Part shown: positions 1 through 7,143 of the stretch, in pieces
Numbering within the stretch: position 1 is the stretch's first letter
Layout: every line of letters starts with the position of its first letter
NCBI GenBank assembly: GCA_022837595.1
Contig: JALHFX010000038.1
Span: 1 to 19,444, forward strand
DNA length: 19,444 bases
Source: Propionibacterium sp.
Lineage (GTDB): Bacteria > Actinomycetota > Actinomycetes > Propionibacteriales > Propionibacteriaceae
Reading direction: 5' to 3'
Position numbers and translations under genes: made by a program
Notes under the pieces: model-generated
Told to the model about the DNA's origin: nothing
What the model saw: the letters and a program-made list of their open reading frames with translations, nothing else
Database searches by the model: none

Positions 1-1
1 G

Positions 2-520
2 CTCACTCGATTACTGCATCCTGCGCTGATCGTCGTCGCTCGCGAAGTGGACGAGCTGGTGCACCTCGGCGTCCTCAACGGCGATCGAGTGATCTACGTA
101 GACAAGGTCGAACCCGACAAAGCGATCCGTGTCTGGTCAGAGGTGGGACGCAACGCACCGGCGGCGACCACTTCCCTTGGCCGCGCCATTTTGGCCTTCC
201 GGCCGATCCCCGACGATCATCTGGCCACGTTCGCGCGCTCTGCAGACGAAGCAGCCCAGCTCCACAGGGCGGTGACCGCAGCCCGAGAACGCGGCTACGC
301 GACTGAAATCGAGGAGAACGAACCCGGCATCGCCTGTCTCGGGGTTCCTTTACTGTCGAATGGCGGCGCCGTCGCGGCGCTGAGCATCACGATGCTCGCC
401 AAGGACGTCGACGATGACCGGATCGCCCAGCTCGCAACCCGGTTAACCGAACTCGTCCCGCCACAGTTGCCCACAGGGGTCGAGCTTCCGGCGGTGCTGA
501 CGCGTACCCAACCAACCTGA
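2..520 (+). CDS. IclR-family transcriptional regulator, C-terminal effector-binding domain (5' truncated)
   Basis: The reading frame is open from the left edge of the window, so only the last 172 residues are visible and the helix-turn-helix half lies outside. What remains reads as the IclR effector-binding (GAF-like) domain: a start resembling HPALIVVARE, then GVLNGDRVIYVDKVE, a GR.AP..TTSLGRAILA segment, and GIACLGVPLL before the final helix. IclR proteins are dimeric regulators that bind a small metabolite through this domain; which metabolite cannot be told here. The regulated genes are usually adjacent, but the left neighbour is not visible and on the right there is a 417-base gap before a thioredoxin gene on the same strand. 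An internal GTG at 47 is not the true start, because the conserved domain begins upstream of it. The family call is secure; the target genes are unknown. Confidence 0.88.
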   Translation, partial: LTRLLHPALIVVAREVDELVHLGVLNGDRVIYVDKVEPDKAIRVWSEVGRNAPAATTSLGRAILAFRPIPDDHLATFARSADEAAQLHRAVTAARERGYATEIEENEPGIACLGVPLLSNGGAVAALSITMLAKDVDDDRIAQLATRLTELVPPQLPTGVELPAVLTRTQPT

Positions 521-587
521 AACGGGCAGCATACCGCAGCTGAGAAACCACGCGCCCCCTAGCCAACGAAGATTGCAGTCTGCAGTT

Positions 588-613
588 GAAACCTTGCGAG
601 ATCTCTTGGTTTC
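588..613. repeat. Interrupted inverted repeat GAAACC-N14-GGTTTC
   Basis: The 6-base arms at 588-593 and 608-613 are perfect complements, and the interval contains the palindrome GAGATCTC at 598-605. The element starts 68 bases past the IclR stop codon. It could be a regulator-binding operator or chance; there is no T-tract, so it does not look like a terminator. Confidence 0.25.
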
Positions 614-698
614 GCTGGCGCGGAGCCATCAGCCCGTGGCATCCTTGTCTACACGGTTGATTCCGGCGAGCTCCGGTTTGCCGATGTACGACCGAATG

Positions 699-738
699 CC
701 GGGGCTCGCGTCCCAGGGGGTGGGTGCGCGAGCCCCGG
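699..738 (+). terminator. GC-rich 12-bp hairpin, possible terminator or attenuator
   Basis: CCGGGGCTCGCG at 699-710 is a perfect reverse complement of CGCGAGCCCCGG at 727-738, with a 16-base loop. It is followed by TTTCAGTTGTCT, a weak U-rich stretch. It lies between the IclR-type gene and the thioredoxin gene, both on the + strand, so it may end the first transcript. The left arm can also pair with an upstream segment at 666-676 (see findings), so a conditional terminator is possible. Confidence 0.5.
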
Positions 739-866
739 TTTCAGTTGTCTAACAGCTTCCGGACAGACCATCCCCGCTCATCACCCCAAAGCGTCCGCCG
801 AACCGCGAGCAGAAAGGCAACCGCTCCACTGGAGGGAATAACGGGCTCGCTGCAGAGGTTCTGAAA

Positions 867-892
867 CCAACGGGTACCCTCAGATCCGTTGG
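867..892. promoter_or_regulatory. Inverted repeat around GGGTACCC upstream of the thioredoxin gene
   Basis: CCAACGG at 867-873 and CCGTTGG at 886-892 are perfect 7-base arms. The palindrome GGGTACCC at 872-879 overlaps the left arm and contains TACCCT (875-880), which fits the loose actinobacterial -10 pattern TAnnnT. The element ends 45 bases before the thioredoxin ATG. An operator over a promoter is a reasonable reading, but I found no convincing -35. Confidence 0.3.
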
Positions 893-937
893 ACCGAGCG
901 CACTAATCAAAGCAACCGACATCATCAGGAGAACCAG

Positions 938-1315
938 ATGGCCACCGTCACAATCACTGCCGAGAACCTCGACGAGACCTTGACCGACAATGACATCGTC
1001 TTTCTCGACTTCTGGGCAGCATGGTGCCAACCCTGCCGCAGCTTCGCGCCGATCTTTGAGCAGGCCAGCGAGACCTACCCCGAAATCACCTTCGGCAAGG
1101 TCGACACTGAAGACCAGCAGCAGCTCGCCGGGGCGGCCGGCATCAACTCCATCCCCACGCTGATGATCTTCCGTGGTGGCATCCCGGTCTTCTCGCAGGC
1201 CGGTGCCCTCCCGGCAGCTGCCCTCGATAGCCTCGTCGAGCAGGTCATCGCTCTCGATATGGACGAGGTACGCGCCGCCTACGCGCAGCAAGTGGCGGAG
1301 GCGCAACAGAACTGA
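938..1315 (+). CDS. trxA: Thioredoxin with WCQPC active site
   Basis: This 125-residue protein has the thioredoxin fold signature. A beta-strand (VFLDFWAAW) leads into the redox motif W29-C30-Q31-P32-C33, and the conserved cis-proline is in SIPT at P73. The usual motif is WCGPC; Gln in place of Gly tunes the redox potential but is seen in other bacterial thioredoxins. There is no signal peptide, so it should be a cytoplasmic protein-disulfide reductase. A short C-terminal helix of about 20 residues extends past the compact domain of about 105 residues. The ATG at 938 is supported by AGGAG at 927-931, six bases upstream. It appears to be a single-gene unit with structured spacers on both sides. 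The family is certain; a specialised role cannot be read from the sequence. Confidence 0.93.
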   Translation: MATVTITAENLDETLTDNDIVFLDFWAAWCQPCRSFAPIFEQASETYPEITFGKVDTEDQQQLAGAAGINSIPTLMIFRGGIPVFSQAGALPAAALDSLVEQVIALDMDEVRAAYAQQVAEAQQN

Positions 1316-1393
1316 CCTTGGCCAACAGTTCGTTCCAGAAAACAGCTCTTCTGCCTAGTCCCTGGTCAGCGAGGGATATAGCCCTCAGAGGCA

Positions 1394-1435
1394 GTCATCG
1401 GGCAGACTTGCATAAGACGTACTGTGCCCGATGAC
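1394..1435. repeat. 11-bp perfect inverted repeat in the trxA-fhaA spacer
   Basis: GTCATCGGGCA at 1394-1404 and TGCCCGATGAC at 1425-1435 are perfect complements around a 20-base loop. It lies 78 bases after the thioredoxin stop. It is not followed by a T-run but directly by TAGTAT (1437-1442), a possible -10. It could be a U-less terminator for trxA or an operator or RNA element controlling the kinase-phosphatase operon. Confidence 0.45.
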
Positions 1436-1436
1436 C

Positions 1437-1470
1437 TAGTATCGCTGATGAACTTGTTTCGCATTGCGAA
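1437..1470 (+). promoter_or_regulatory. Possible promoter -10 (TAGTAT) and leader palindrome ahead of fhaA
   Basis: TAGTAT at 1437-1442 matches the TAnnnT -10 pattern of actinobacterial housekeeping promoters. I found no good -35 at the right distance. About 15 bases later, TTCGCA-T-TGCGAA (1458-1470) is a perfect palindrome with a one-base centre. If the -10 is real, transcription would begin near 1449 and give a leader of about 94 bases carrying this palindrome. Confidence 0.3.
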
Positions 1471-1542
1471 CTGGCAAGAGGGACGAGTTCAATAGCAACG
1501 CTGCCGCAGATCGGTAGTAGACGCGGGTTGAAGGGAGGCACG

Positions 1543-2259
1543 ATGAGCTGGTTACATGGCGTCGAGCGAAAGCTCGAGAATGCGGTCAACACCGTTTTTG
1601 CGAAAACCTTCCGCGGCGAGGTTGAGCCCATTGAGATCGCCACTCGACTGACGAAGGAACTCGACGCACAGGCGAAGCTGCTGAATCGCGACAAACGCCT
1701 AGTGCCGAACGACTTCATCGTCCACCTGTCGACGCACGATTACGACGAACTCGCTCCGATGGCGCGCGCCATCAACGATGACATCGTCCCGGAGTTGCGT
1801 CGCCACGCGGGCGAACGCCACTACGTTTTCAACGGCCCGATCCGCATCAACTACGAATGCGACGACTCCCTATCCGTTGGGCGCTTCCGCGTCAGCTCTG
1901 AGGCGGTCGCGACCGTCGCCGAGACCGGCGGTGCGGCATCCACCACTGCGATCAAACGCGCTCCGCTGGTGCTCGAGGTCAACGGGGTTCGTCATCCGCT
2001 GCTGCCACCGGGTTTCACCATCGGGCGCGGAAGCGAGGCCGATCTGCGCATCAATGATCCAGGCATCTCCCGTCAGCACGCCCGCATCGTCGTCCAACCC
2101 GACGCCAACGGAGAGATCCTCGTCAGCATTGAGGACCTAGGATCCACAAACGGCGTGATAGTCAACGGCCAGCGTGTCACCAATGTCGCTCTCGGCGATG
2201 GATCTCGCATCGAGATCGGTTCGACACGGATGCTCGTCCATTCACCAGTGGGGTCCTGA
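1543..2259 (+). CDS. fhaA: FHA-domain protein FhaA with N-terminal DUF3662
   Basis: This 238-residue cytosolic adaptor is the first gene of the wall-signalling operon. Residues 1-120 match the DUF3662 domain that opens FhaA proteins (SWLHGVERKLENAVNTVFAK, then a lysine-rich helix). Residues 140-235 are a forkhead-associated domain with G161-R162, the phosphothreonine-binding S176-R177-x-H179, and S201-T202-N203-G204. In mycobacteria FhaA binds phosphorylated MviN/MurJ and slows peptidoglycan export. There the protein is about twice as long because of a proline-rich linker; here the linker is only about 20 residues. The ATG at 1543 is chosen over an in-frame TTG at 1528 because GGGAGG (1533-1538) precedes it and because the family starts at this point. 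Three bases separate its stop from the fhaB start. Confidence 0.92.
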   Translation: MSWLHGVERKLENAVNTVFAKTFRGEVEPIEIATRLTKELDAQAKLLNRDKRLVPNDFIVHLSTHDYDELAPMARAINDDIVPELRRHAGERHYVFNGPIRINYECDDSLSVGRFRVSSEAVATVAETGGAASTTAIKRAPLVLEVNGVRHPLLPPGFTIGRGSEADLRINDPGISRQHARIVVQPDANGEILVSIEDLGSTNGVIVNGQRVTNVALGDGSRIEIGSTRMLVHSPVGS

Positions 2260-2262
2260 CTC

Positions 2263-2781
2263 TTGAGTACCATTCTTCTGGCCACGTTGAAGGTCGCGTT
2301 TCTGGTTCTGATGTGGGTGTTCATCCTTTTCGTCACGAACGTCATTCGAGTCGATCTGTTTGGACGCCGGGTCACCGCCGAAGAGCTGGTGGCCGCCGAC
2401 GGTCAGACCGCTCCGCAAACGAAGGACTCTGCGTTCTCCGGCCTACGAAATCGCAAGACCGGCGCAGGGACTACGCCGACAGCTACACCAACTCGGGTCA
2501 CCATCAGGGCCGGCAAAGGGGCCGGATCCAGTGCGGTACTTCCCGAGATAGGCCAAGAGATCTTTCTAGGTAGAGCTTCGACTTGCGACCTCGAAATCGA
2601 TGACGACTACGCGTCGAGCAAACATGCGAAGATTTGGCGCGACGAGCAGGGTTTCGTCGTCGAAGATCTGCTGTCCACTAACGGAACCTACGTGAACGGT
2701 CAGCGCATTTCACAGCCCACCCGCATCGACAGAGGCGATACCGTTCGAATCGGCCGTTCCCAGATGCAACTGGACGGCTGA
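2263..2781 (+). CDS. fhaB: Membrane-anchored FHA-domain protein FhaB
   Basis: This is a 172-residue protein with one N-terminal membrane helix (about residues 4-28, rich in L, V, F) and a C-terminal FHA domain (about 80-172). The phosphothreonine-binding residues are visible: G103-R104, S118-S119-x-H121 and S138-T139-N140-G141. The linker at 60-80 is Thr-rich (GTTPTATPTR) and could be phosphorylated. The mycobacterial homologue (FipA) links FtsZ and FtsQ during division under stress and is a substrate of the operon's kinase. The start is TTG at 2263, three bases after the fhaA stop, with a G-rich but weak ribosome binding site; the membrane helix begins immediately after it, which supports the choice. 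The stop is followed one base later by the pstP ATG. Confidence 0.9.
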   Translation: MSTILLATLKVAFLVLMWVFILFVTNVIRVDLFGRRVTAEELVAADGQTAPQTKDSAFSGLRNRKTGAGTTPTATPTRVTIRAGKGAGSSAVLPEIGQEIFLGRASTCDLEIDDDYASSKHAKIWRDEQGFVVEDLLSTNGTYVNGQRISQPTRIDRGDTVRIGRSQMQLDG

Positions 2782-2782
2782 A

Positions 2783-4288
2783 ATGGCGTTCTCGCTAGAG
2801 ATCAGCGCGCACTCCGAAATCGGGTTAGTGCGCAACAACAATCAGGATTCGGCCTATACCTCGCCGCACCTGATTGTTGTTGCCGACGGCATGGGCGGTG
2901 CTGCCGCAGGCGATCTCGCCAGCTCGGTGGCCATCCGCGAACTGCAACGAGCTGACGCGCAGAATCTCGATACCGAGGGCGAACCACTAGTCGGTGACCG
3001 GATGCTTGAAGCGCTGAGCGGGGCGCTCGCCAAGGCCAACGACGCGTTAGCCGATTTGGTCGAATGGGACCATTCGCTGGAGGGCATGGGTACCACCGTC
3101 TGCGGTGCGATGTTCGACGGCGAGCGTTACGGTATCTGCCACATTGGTGACTCGCGCGGTTACCTACTGCGCGATGGCGAACTCACGCGCCTCACCCGCG
3201 ACCATTCCTGGGTTCAGTCGCTGATCGACGATGGCAAGATCACCCCCGAAGAGGCGGCCCACCATCCACACCGCTCACTGCTGCTCAAAGTACTCAACGG
3301 ACAGCCCGTACACACTCCCGACTTCACCTTGGTGGAGGCGCAACTCGGTGATCGGCTCCTGTTCTGCTCCGATGGTCTGTGCGGGATGGTGGACGACGAT
3401 GTCATCGACAGGCTTCTATCGTCCGACAAGTCGCTGGACGGGATTGTCGCTTCACTCACCCAAGCCGCGCACCAGACCGGCGGACTCGACAACATCACGC
3501 TGATCGTGGCTGATGTCGTAGCCTACGACAAAGCGCTTCAGAGCATGCCACCGCAGGTCTTGGGTGCAGCCGAGGCATTGAAGATCCCCGAGATTGACTA
3601 CTCCGAGCCAACTCAGCTCTCGGAACTGATTGAGGACACCACGCGCATGCCGCGCGACCGCATCCCGGTGCCGGCACCCGCGGTGATCGATGAAGAGCTG
3701 CCCGAGGGTGTCATCGACCCCGACCGTTTCGAGGCGATCCGCTACACCCCGCGCGTCGCCAACAAGAAGCGTCGCTGGCTCGGACGGTCGATTTTGATTC
3801 TCGTCATCCTGGCGCTGCTGTCGATCGTTGCTTTCGCGGGACACAATTACCTCAACTCTCAGCACTTCATCGGCCCAAACAATGAGAAGGTCGCGATCTA
3901 CCAGGGAGTCCCCGAACAAGTCTTCGGGCATCCATTGTCAGAGCTGACCCACAGCAGCGAGATCCTCGTCGACGATCTACCGCCGTACTATGCCTCGAAG
4001 GTGCGTAACAAAGAATTGCGCTATGACTCCGAGCAGGCAGCCCAGACCCAGCTCCAGGTACTCGACGAGATGGCCGAGCGCTGCCGGGCTGAGCGCGCGT
4101 CCGAAGCCAACCCCGAATCATCCGAGCCGTCGAACAGCGCCGCTCCGGCTCCAGAAGACACCGAGACCTCACCCGAGTCCCCGGCACCCAGCACAACGAC
4201 CTCCACAGCCTCCACCCCAACGCGGAGTTCCGTGTCGCCGGGTTCGTCCGCTTCGACCAACCGTCCCGATCTTGAGGCGTGTGGATAA
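2783..4288 (+). CDS. pstP: PP2C-family Ser/Thr phosphatase PstP
   Basis: This is a 501-residue single-pass membrane phosphatase. Residues 1-245 are the PPM/PP2C domain: N20-Q21-D22, the metal-binding V-A-D35-G36-M-G-G, GTTVCGAM, HIGDSRGYLL, LFCS-D197-G and D236-N237. A cytosolic linker of about 85 residues leads to a membrane helix at roughly 334-353. The remaining 148 residues lie outside the cell. They contain only two cysteines, C434 and C500, and the last 65 residues are dominated by Ser, Thr, Pro and Glu. PstP removes phosphate from PknB and its targets and so opposes the kinase encoded at the end of the operon. The ATG at 2783 follows the fhaB stop by one base. The pstP stop and the rodA start share an A in TAATG, indicating translational coupling. 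Confidence 0.95.
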   Translation: MAFSLEISAHSEIGLVRNNNQDSAYTSPHLIVVADGMGGAAAGDLASSVAIRELQRADAQNLDTEGEPLVGDRMLEALSGALAKANDALADLVEWDHSLEGMGTTVCGAMFDGERYGICHIGDSRGYLLRDGELTRLTRDHSWVQSLIDDGKITPEEAAHHPHRSLLLKVLNGQPVHTPDFTLVEAQLGDRLLFCSDGLCGMVDDDVIDRLLSSDKSLDGIVASLTQAAHQTGGLDNITLIVADVVAYDKALQSMPPQVLGAAEALKIPEIDYSEPTQLSELIEDTTRMPRDRIPVPAPAVIDEELPEGVIDPDRFEAIRYTPRVANKKRRWLGRSILILVILALLSIVAFAGHNYLNSQHFIGPNNEKVAIYQGVPEQVFGHPLSELTHSSEILVDDLPPYYASKVRNKELRYDSEQAAQTQLQVLDEMAERCRAERASEANPESSEPSNSAAPAPEDTETSPESPAPSTTTSTASTPTRSSVSPGSSASTNRPDLEACG

Positions 4289-5694
4289 TGACTATGCCCA
4301 ACAGCCAGCCCATGGTCGTCTACCGCCAGCGCCGTAATGTGGAGCTGGCCCTCTGCCTACTCGCGGCAGGGTTTGGTATCGGCGGCTACCTGATCACCCA
4401 TCTCAACAGGGACGCCGAGCTGCCGGCCAACTGGATTCCGGTCTCGGTGATCTGGTTGGTGTTGTGTGTCGGCGCCCACCTGGCCGTCCGATTCAAGCTG
4501 CCGTACGCAGATCCGGTGATCCTCCCGACCACGCTCGCGCTCAACGGGCTCGGGCTGGCCATGATCCACCGCTTGGACCTCAGCTTCGATCCCTCACCCA
4601 ACGCGGCGACCATGCAACTTATCTGGACGGTCATCGGCGTCATCTTATTCGCGACGACCTTGATCCTGCTACGCGATTACCGTGTGCTGCAAGGTTTCAG
4701 CTACATCCTGTTCATCGTTGGCATGGTCTTGTTACTGCTGCCGCTACTGCCCTTCCTCGCCTCACCGAATAATGCTGCCAATGGCTCCCAGATCTGGATC
4801 CAGATCGCCGGCTATTCTTTCCAACCGGCCGAGATCGCAAAGATCGTGCTAACGCTCGCATTCGCCTCCTACCTCACCGAAAACCGCGATCTGCTACAAC
4901 TCGCCGGACGTCATGTCATGGGTTTCCAGATGCCCCGGATGCGCGATCTGATCCCCGTGGGCGTGATGTGGGCCGCAGCTGTCGTCGTGCTGATCTTCGA
5001 GAACGATCTCGGTACCTCGTTACTCTTCTTCGGCTTGTTCGTAATGATGCTCTACGTGGCGACCAGCCAGGTGCGCTGGGTTGTCATCGGAGCGAGCGCA
5101 TTCGCGGTTGCTGCATATGTCATCGGGCAGATCGCCCCGCATGTGGCCACTCGAGTGTCGAGCTGGCTGGATCCGTTCAGCGACTACGAGCGGAACTACC
5201 AGATCATCACCGCCCAGTACGGCATCGCCTGGGGTGGTCTGTTCGGACGCGGTTGGGGTCAGGGGCGTCCAGGCCTGACCCCAGTTGCCAGTTCGGACTT
5301 TATCTCTGCGGCGATCGCGGAGGAACTCGGTTTGGTCGGGCTGGTCGCAGTCATCTTGATCTATCTCCTCTTGGTCGCCCGCGGGCTGAGAGCTGCGCTC
5401 ACCTCTACGGACGTCTTTGGCAAACTCTTGGCCTCCGGTTTCAGCTTCGTCTTCGCGCTACAGATCTTCGCGATCATCGGCGGCGTCACCCGCCTGCTTC
5501 CGCTGACCGGCTTGACTACACCTTTCATGAGTCAAGGCGGTAGCTCGCTGGTCGCAAACTGGTTGATCGTGGCCATCTTGCTGTTGATCAGCCATCAGGC
5601 ACGCAGGCCACAGATGCCGACGATGCCCGCACCCGTCGTCGATCTCGGCGACGACGAGACATCTTTGATCAAACTGAATGAGGGCGCTGCCTGA
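4288..5694 (+). CDS. rodA: SEDS-family peptidoglycan glycosyltransferase (RodA/FtsW)
   Basis: This 468-residue polytopic membrane protein has about ten or more hydrophobic segments. It polymerises lipid II into glycan strands. The conserved acidic residue of SEDS enzymes is in ENDLGTS (D240 counted from the start at 4288). Other family marks are the loop GRGWGQG...PVASSDFISAAIAEELG and the C-terminal LTGLTTPFMSQGGSSL. Its place beside a class B PBP gene and next to pstP matches actinobacterial RodA rather than the FtsW of the dcw cluster. I chose ATG 4288 because it overlaps the pstP stop (TAATG); GTG at 4279 and ATG at 4294 are in-frame alternatives. The stop overlaps the pbpA ATG as TGATG. 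Confidence 0.93.
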   Translation: MTMPNSQPMVVYRQRRNVELALCLLAAGFGIGGYLITHLNRDAELPANWIPVSVIWLVLCVGAHLAVRFKLPYADPVILPTTLALNGLGLAMIHRLDLSFDPSPNAATMQLIWTVIGVILFATTLILLRDYRVLQGFSYILFIVGMVLLLLPLLPFLASPNNAANGSQIWIQIAGYSFQPAEIAKIVLTLAFASYLTENRDLLQLAGRHVMGFQMPRMRDLIPVGVMWAAAVVVLIFENDLGTSLLFFGLFVMMLYVATSQVRWVVIGASAFAVAAYVIGQIAPHVATRVSSWLDPFSDYERNYQIITAQYGIAWGGLFGRGWGQGRPGLTPVASSDFISAAIAEELGLVGLVAVILIYLLLVARGLRAALTSTDVFGKLLASGFSFVFALQIFAIIGGVTRLLPLTGLTTPFMSQGGSSLVANWLIVAILLLISHQARRPQMPTMPAPVVDLGDDETSLIKLNEGAA

Positions 5695-7103
5695 TGAACA
5701 AGTCGATTCGTGGAGTCGCCGTTTTCATCGGTGTGATGTTTCTCGCACTGTTGGTGAACGTGACTGCCGGTTACTGGATTCGTAGCGATGAGCTGAACGA
5801 GGACGCCCGAAATACCCGGGTACGAGACGAGCAATTCGGCGGTCCGCGCGGACCGATTCTGGCGGCCAATACGCCGATCGTCCAGAGCGTGGAAACCGGA
5901 ACCCTGCCTTACGCCTATCAACGCGAGTACCTGGATGGTCCGCTCTATGCCCCGTTCACTGGCTATTACTCCTATATTTACGGCCGTTCGGGGCTCGAAG
6001 CGCGCTTCAACGCCGAGCTCGCCGGCACCGCCGACTCACAGTTCATGCAACGCATCTTGGACACGCTGGCCGGAAGTACCCCCAGTGGGGCCCAACTGTT
6101 GACGACCATTCAGCCGAAGCTGCAACAGGCGACCTGGGATGCCCTGGGTGGGCAGGAAGGTGGCGCGATCGCCATCGATTACCAGACCGGCGCGGTCTTG
6201 GCGTGGGTTTCTACCCCCAGCTACGATGTCGCCGAGCTCGCCAGCCTGGATTTTCCTGCCACTCAGGAGGCCTGGGAGCAGTTCACTGCGGACGGCTCGA
6301 CGGTGATGAACGATCGGGCCACCCAGGAGATCAACGCCCCTGGCTCGACCTTCAAGCTGGTGGTCGCCGCGGCCGCACTGGCGAACGGCTACACCGCAGG
6401 CTCGGTGATCGATACACCAGCAGCGCTGCCACTACCCGAGTCCACTCACCAGCTGACCAACCTCGCCGCCTGCGGCAACACCACGAAAACCCTCGATCAG
6501 GCGCTGACGTTATCGTGTAACACGACCTTCGCGAACATCGGTATGGCGCTTGGCCAAGACATCGTCGACGCTCAGGCAGAGGCATTCGGATTCGGCTCGT
6601 CGTTGGGCGATGGCTTCAGCTCAGCGGCCAGTGTCTTCCCAACAGGAATGAGCCAGGCAGAACTAGCGATGGCCTCCATCGGTCAGTTCGATGTGGCGAC
6701 TACGCCACTTCAGATGGCTGTGGTCGCCGGTGCGATCGCGAATGGTGGCACTGTGATGGAGCCTTATATCGTCCAGGAGATCCGCGACTCGAACGAGTCG
6801 GTCCTGAGCACCTACGAGCCAGTGGTCTTCAACCAGGCAATGACTGAGGCGAATGCAGCTACGTTGGCCGAATTGATGACTCATGTCGTCCAATCGGGTA
6901 CCGGCACCGCCGCTCAAATTCCTGGTTTCACTGTCGGAGGCAAGACGGGTACCGCAGAGACCACCGTCGGTGGAGGCGATCACTCGTGGTTCGCCGGCTA
7001 TATCGCGGAGAAGCACGTGGCGGTCGCGGTCTACCTGGCCCACGAGACGACCACGACGGCAACCCCGATCGCACGGGCGATGATGGAGGCTGCATCATCA
7101 TGA
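5694..7103 (+). CDS. pbpA: Class B penicillin-binding protein PbpA (transpeptidase)
   Basis: This is a 469-residue protein with one N-terminal membrane helix (about residues 5-27) and an extracytoplasmic transpeptidase domain that cross-links peptidoglycan. The three active-site motifs are present: S218-T-F-K221 with the acylated serine, S274-C-N276 and K417-T-G419. The short region before residue 150 is the non-catalytic pedestal typical of actinobacterial PbpA, with GPRGPILAANTPI near residue 50. SEDS proteins work in pairs with class B PBPs, and the one-base TGATG overlap with rodA suggests that the pair is made in equal amounts. Mycobacterial PbpA is a substrate of PknB, encoded 40 bases downstream here. 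Length and motifs are normal for the family. Confidence 0.95.
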   Translation: MNKSIRGVAVFIGVMFLALLVNVTAGYWIRSDELNEDARNTRVRDEQFGGPRGPILAANTPIVQSVETGTLPYAYQREYLDGPLYAPFTGYYSYIYGRSGLEARFNAELAGTADSQFMQRILDTLAGSTPSGAQLLTTIQPKLQQATWDALGGQEGGAIAIDYQTGAVLAWVSTPSYDVAELASLDFPATQEAWEQFTADGSTVMNDRATQEINAPGSTFKLVVAAAALANGYTAGSVIDTPAALPLPESTHQLTNLAACGNTTKTLDQALTLSCNTTFANIGMALGQDIVDAQAEAFGFGSSLGDGFSSAASVFPTGMSQAELAMASIGQFDVATTPLQMAVVAGAIANGGTVMEPYIVQEIRDSNESVLSTYEPVVFNQAMTEANAATLAELMTHVVQSGTGTAAQIPGFTVGGKTGTAETTVGGGDHSWFAGYIAEKHVAVAVYLAHETTTTATPIARAMMEAASS

Positions 7104-7143
7104 GGTTCATGCACATGCGAGGGTGCTGTGAAAGGACTTACCG

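Larger units (their letters stand above)
521..937. other. Gene-free spacer with several inverted repeats
   Basis: No open frame here has both a plausible start and a recognisable product. The spacer holds three palindromic elements: an interrupted GAAACC/GGTTTC pair at 588-613, a 12-bp hairpin at 699-738 with an upstream competing segment at 666-676, and a CCAACGG/CCGTTGG pair at 867-892 enclosing GGGTACCC. The thioredoxin ribosome binding site AGGAG lies at 927-931. I saw no tRNA-like fold. Confidence 0.6.

Noticed and set aside
600..700. A possible tRNA (GGTTGATTCC resembles a T-arm)
   Set aside because: The T-loop is one base short, and no acceptor, D or anticodon stems could be paired around it.
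749..1306. A 185-codon open frame on the minus strand across trxA
   Set aside because: It is exactly antisense to a clear thioredoxin gene, has no recognisable domain, and its composition follows from codon bias on the other strand.
1355..1386. Competing short helices CCCT/AGGG and GAGGG/CCCTC in the trxA-fhaA spacer
   Set aside because: Stems of four to five pairs are expected by chance in sequence of this composition, and no clear function fits.
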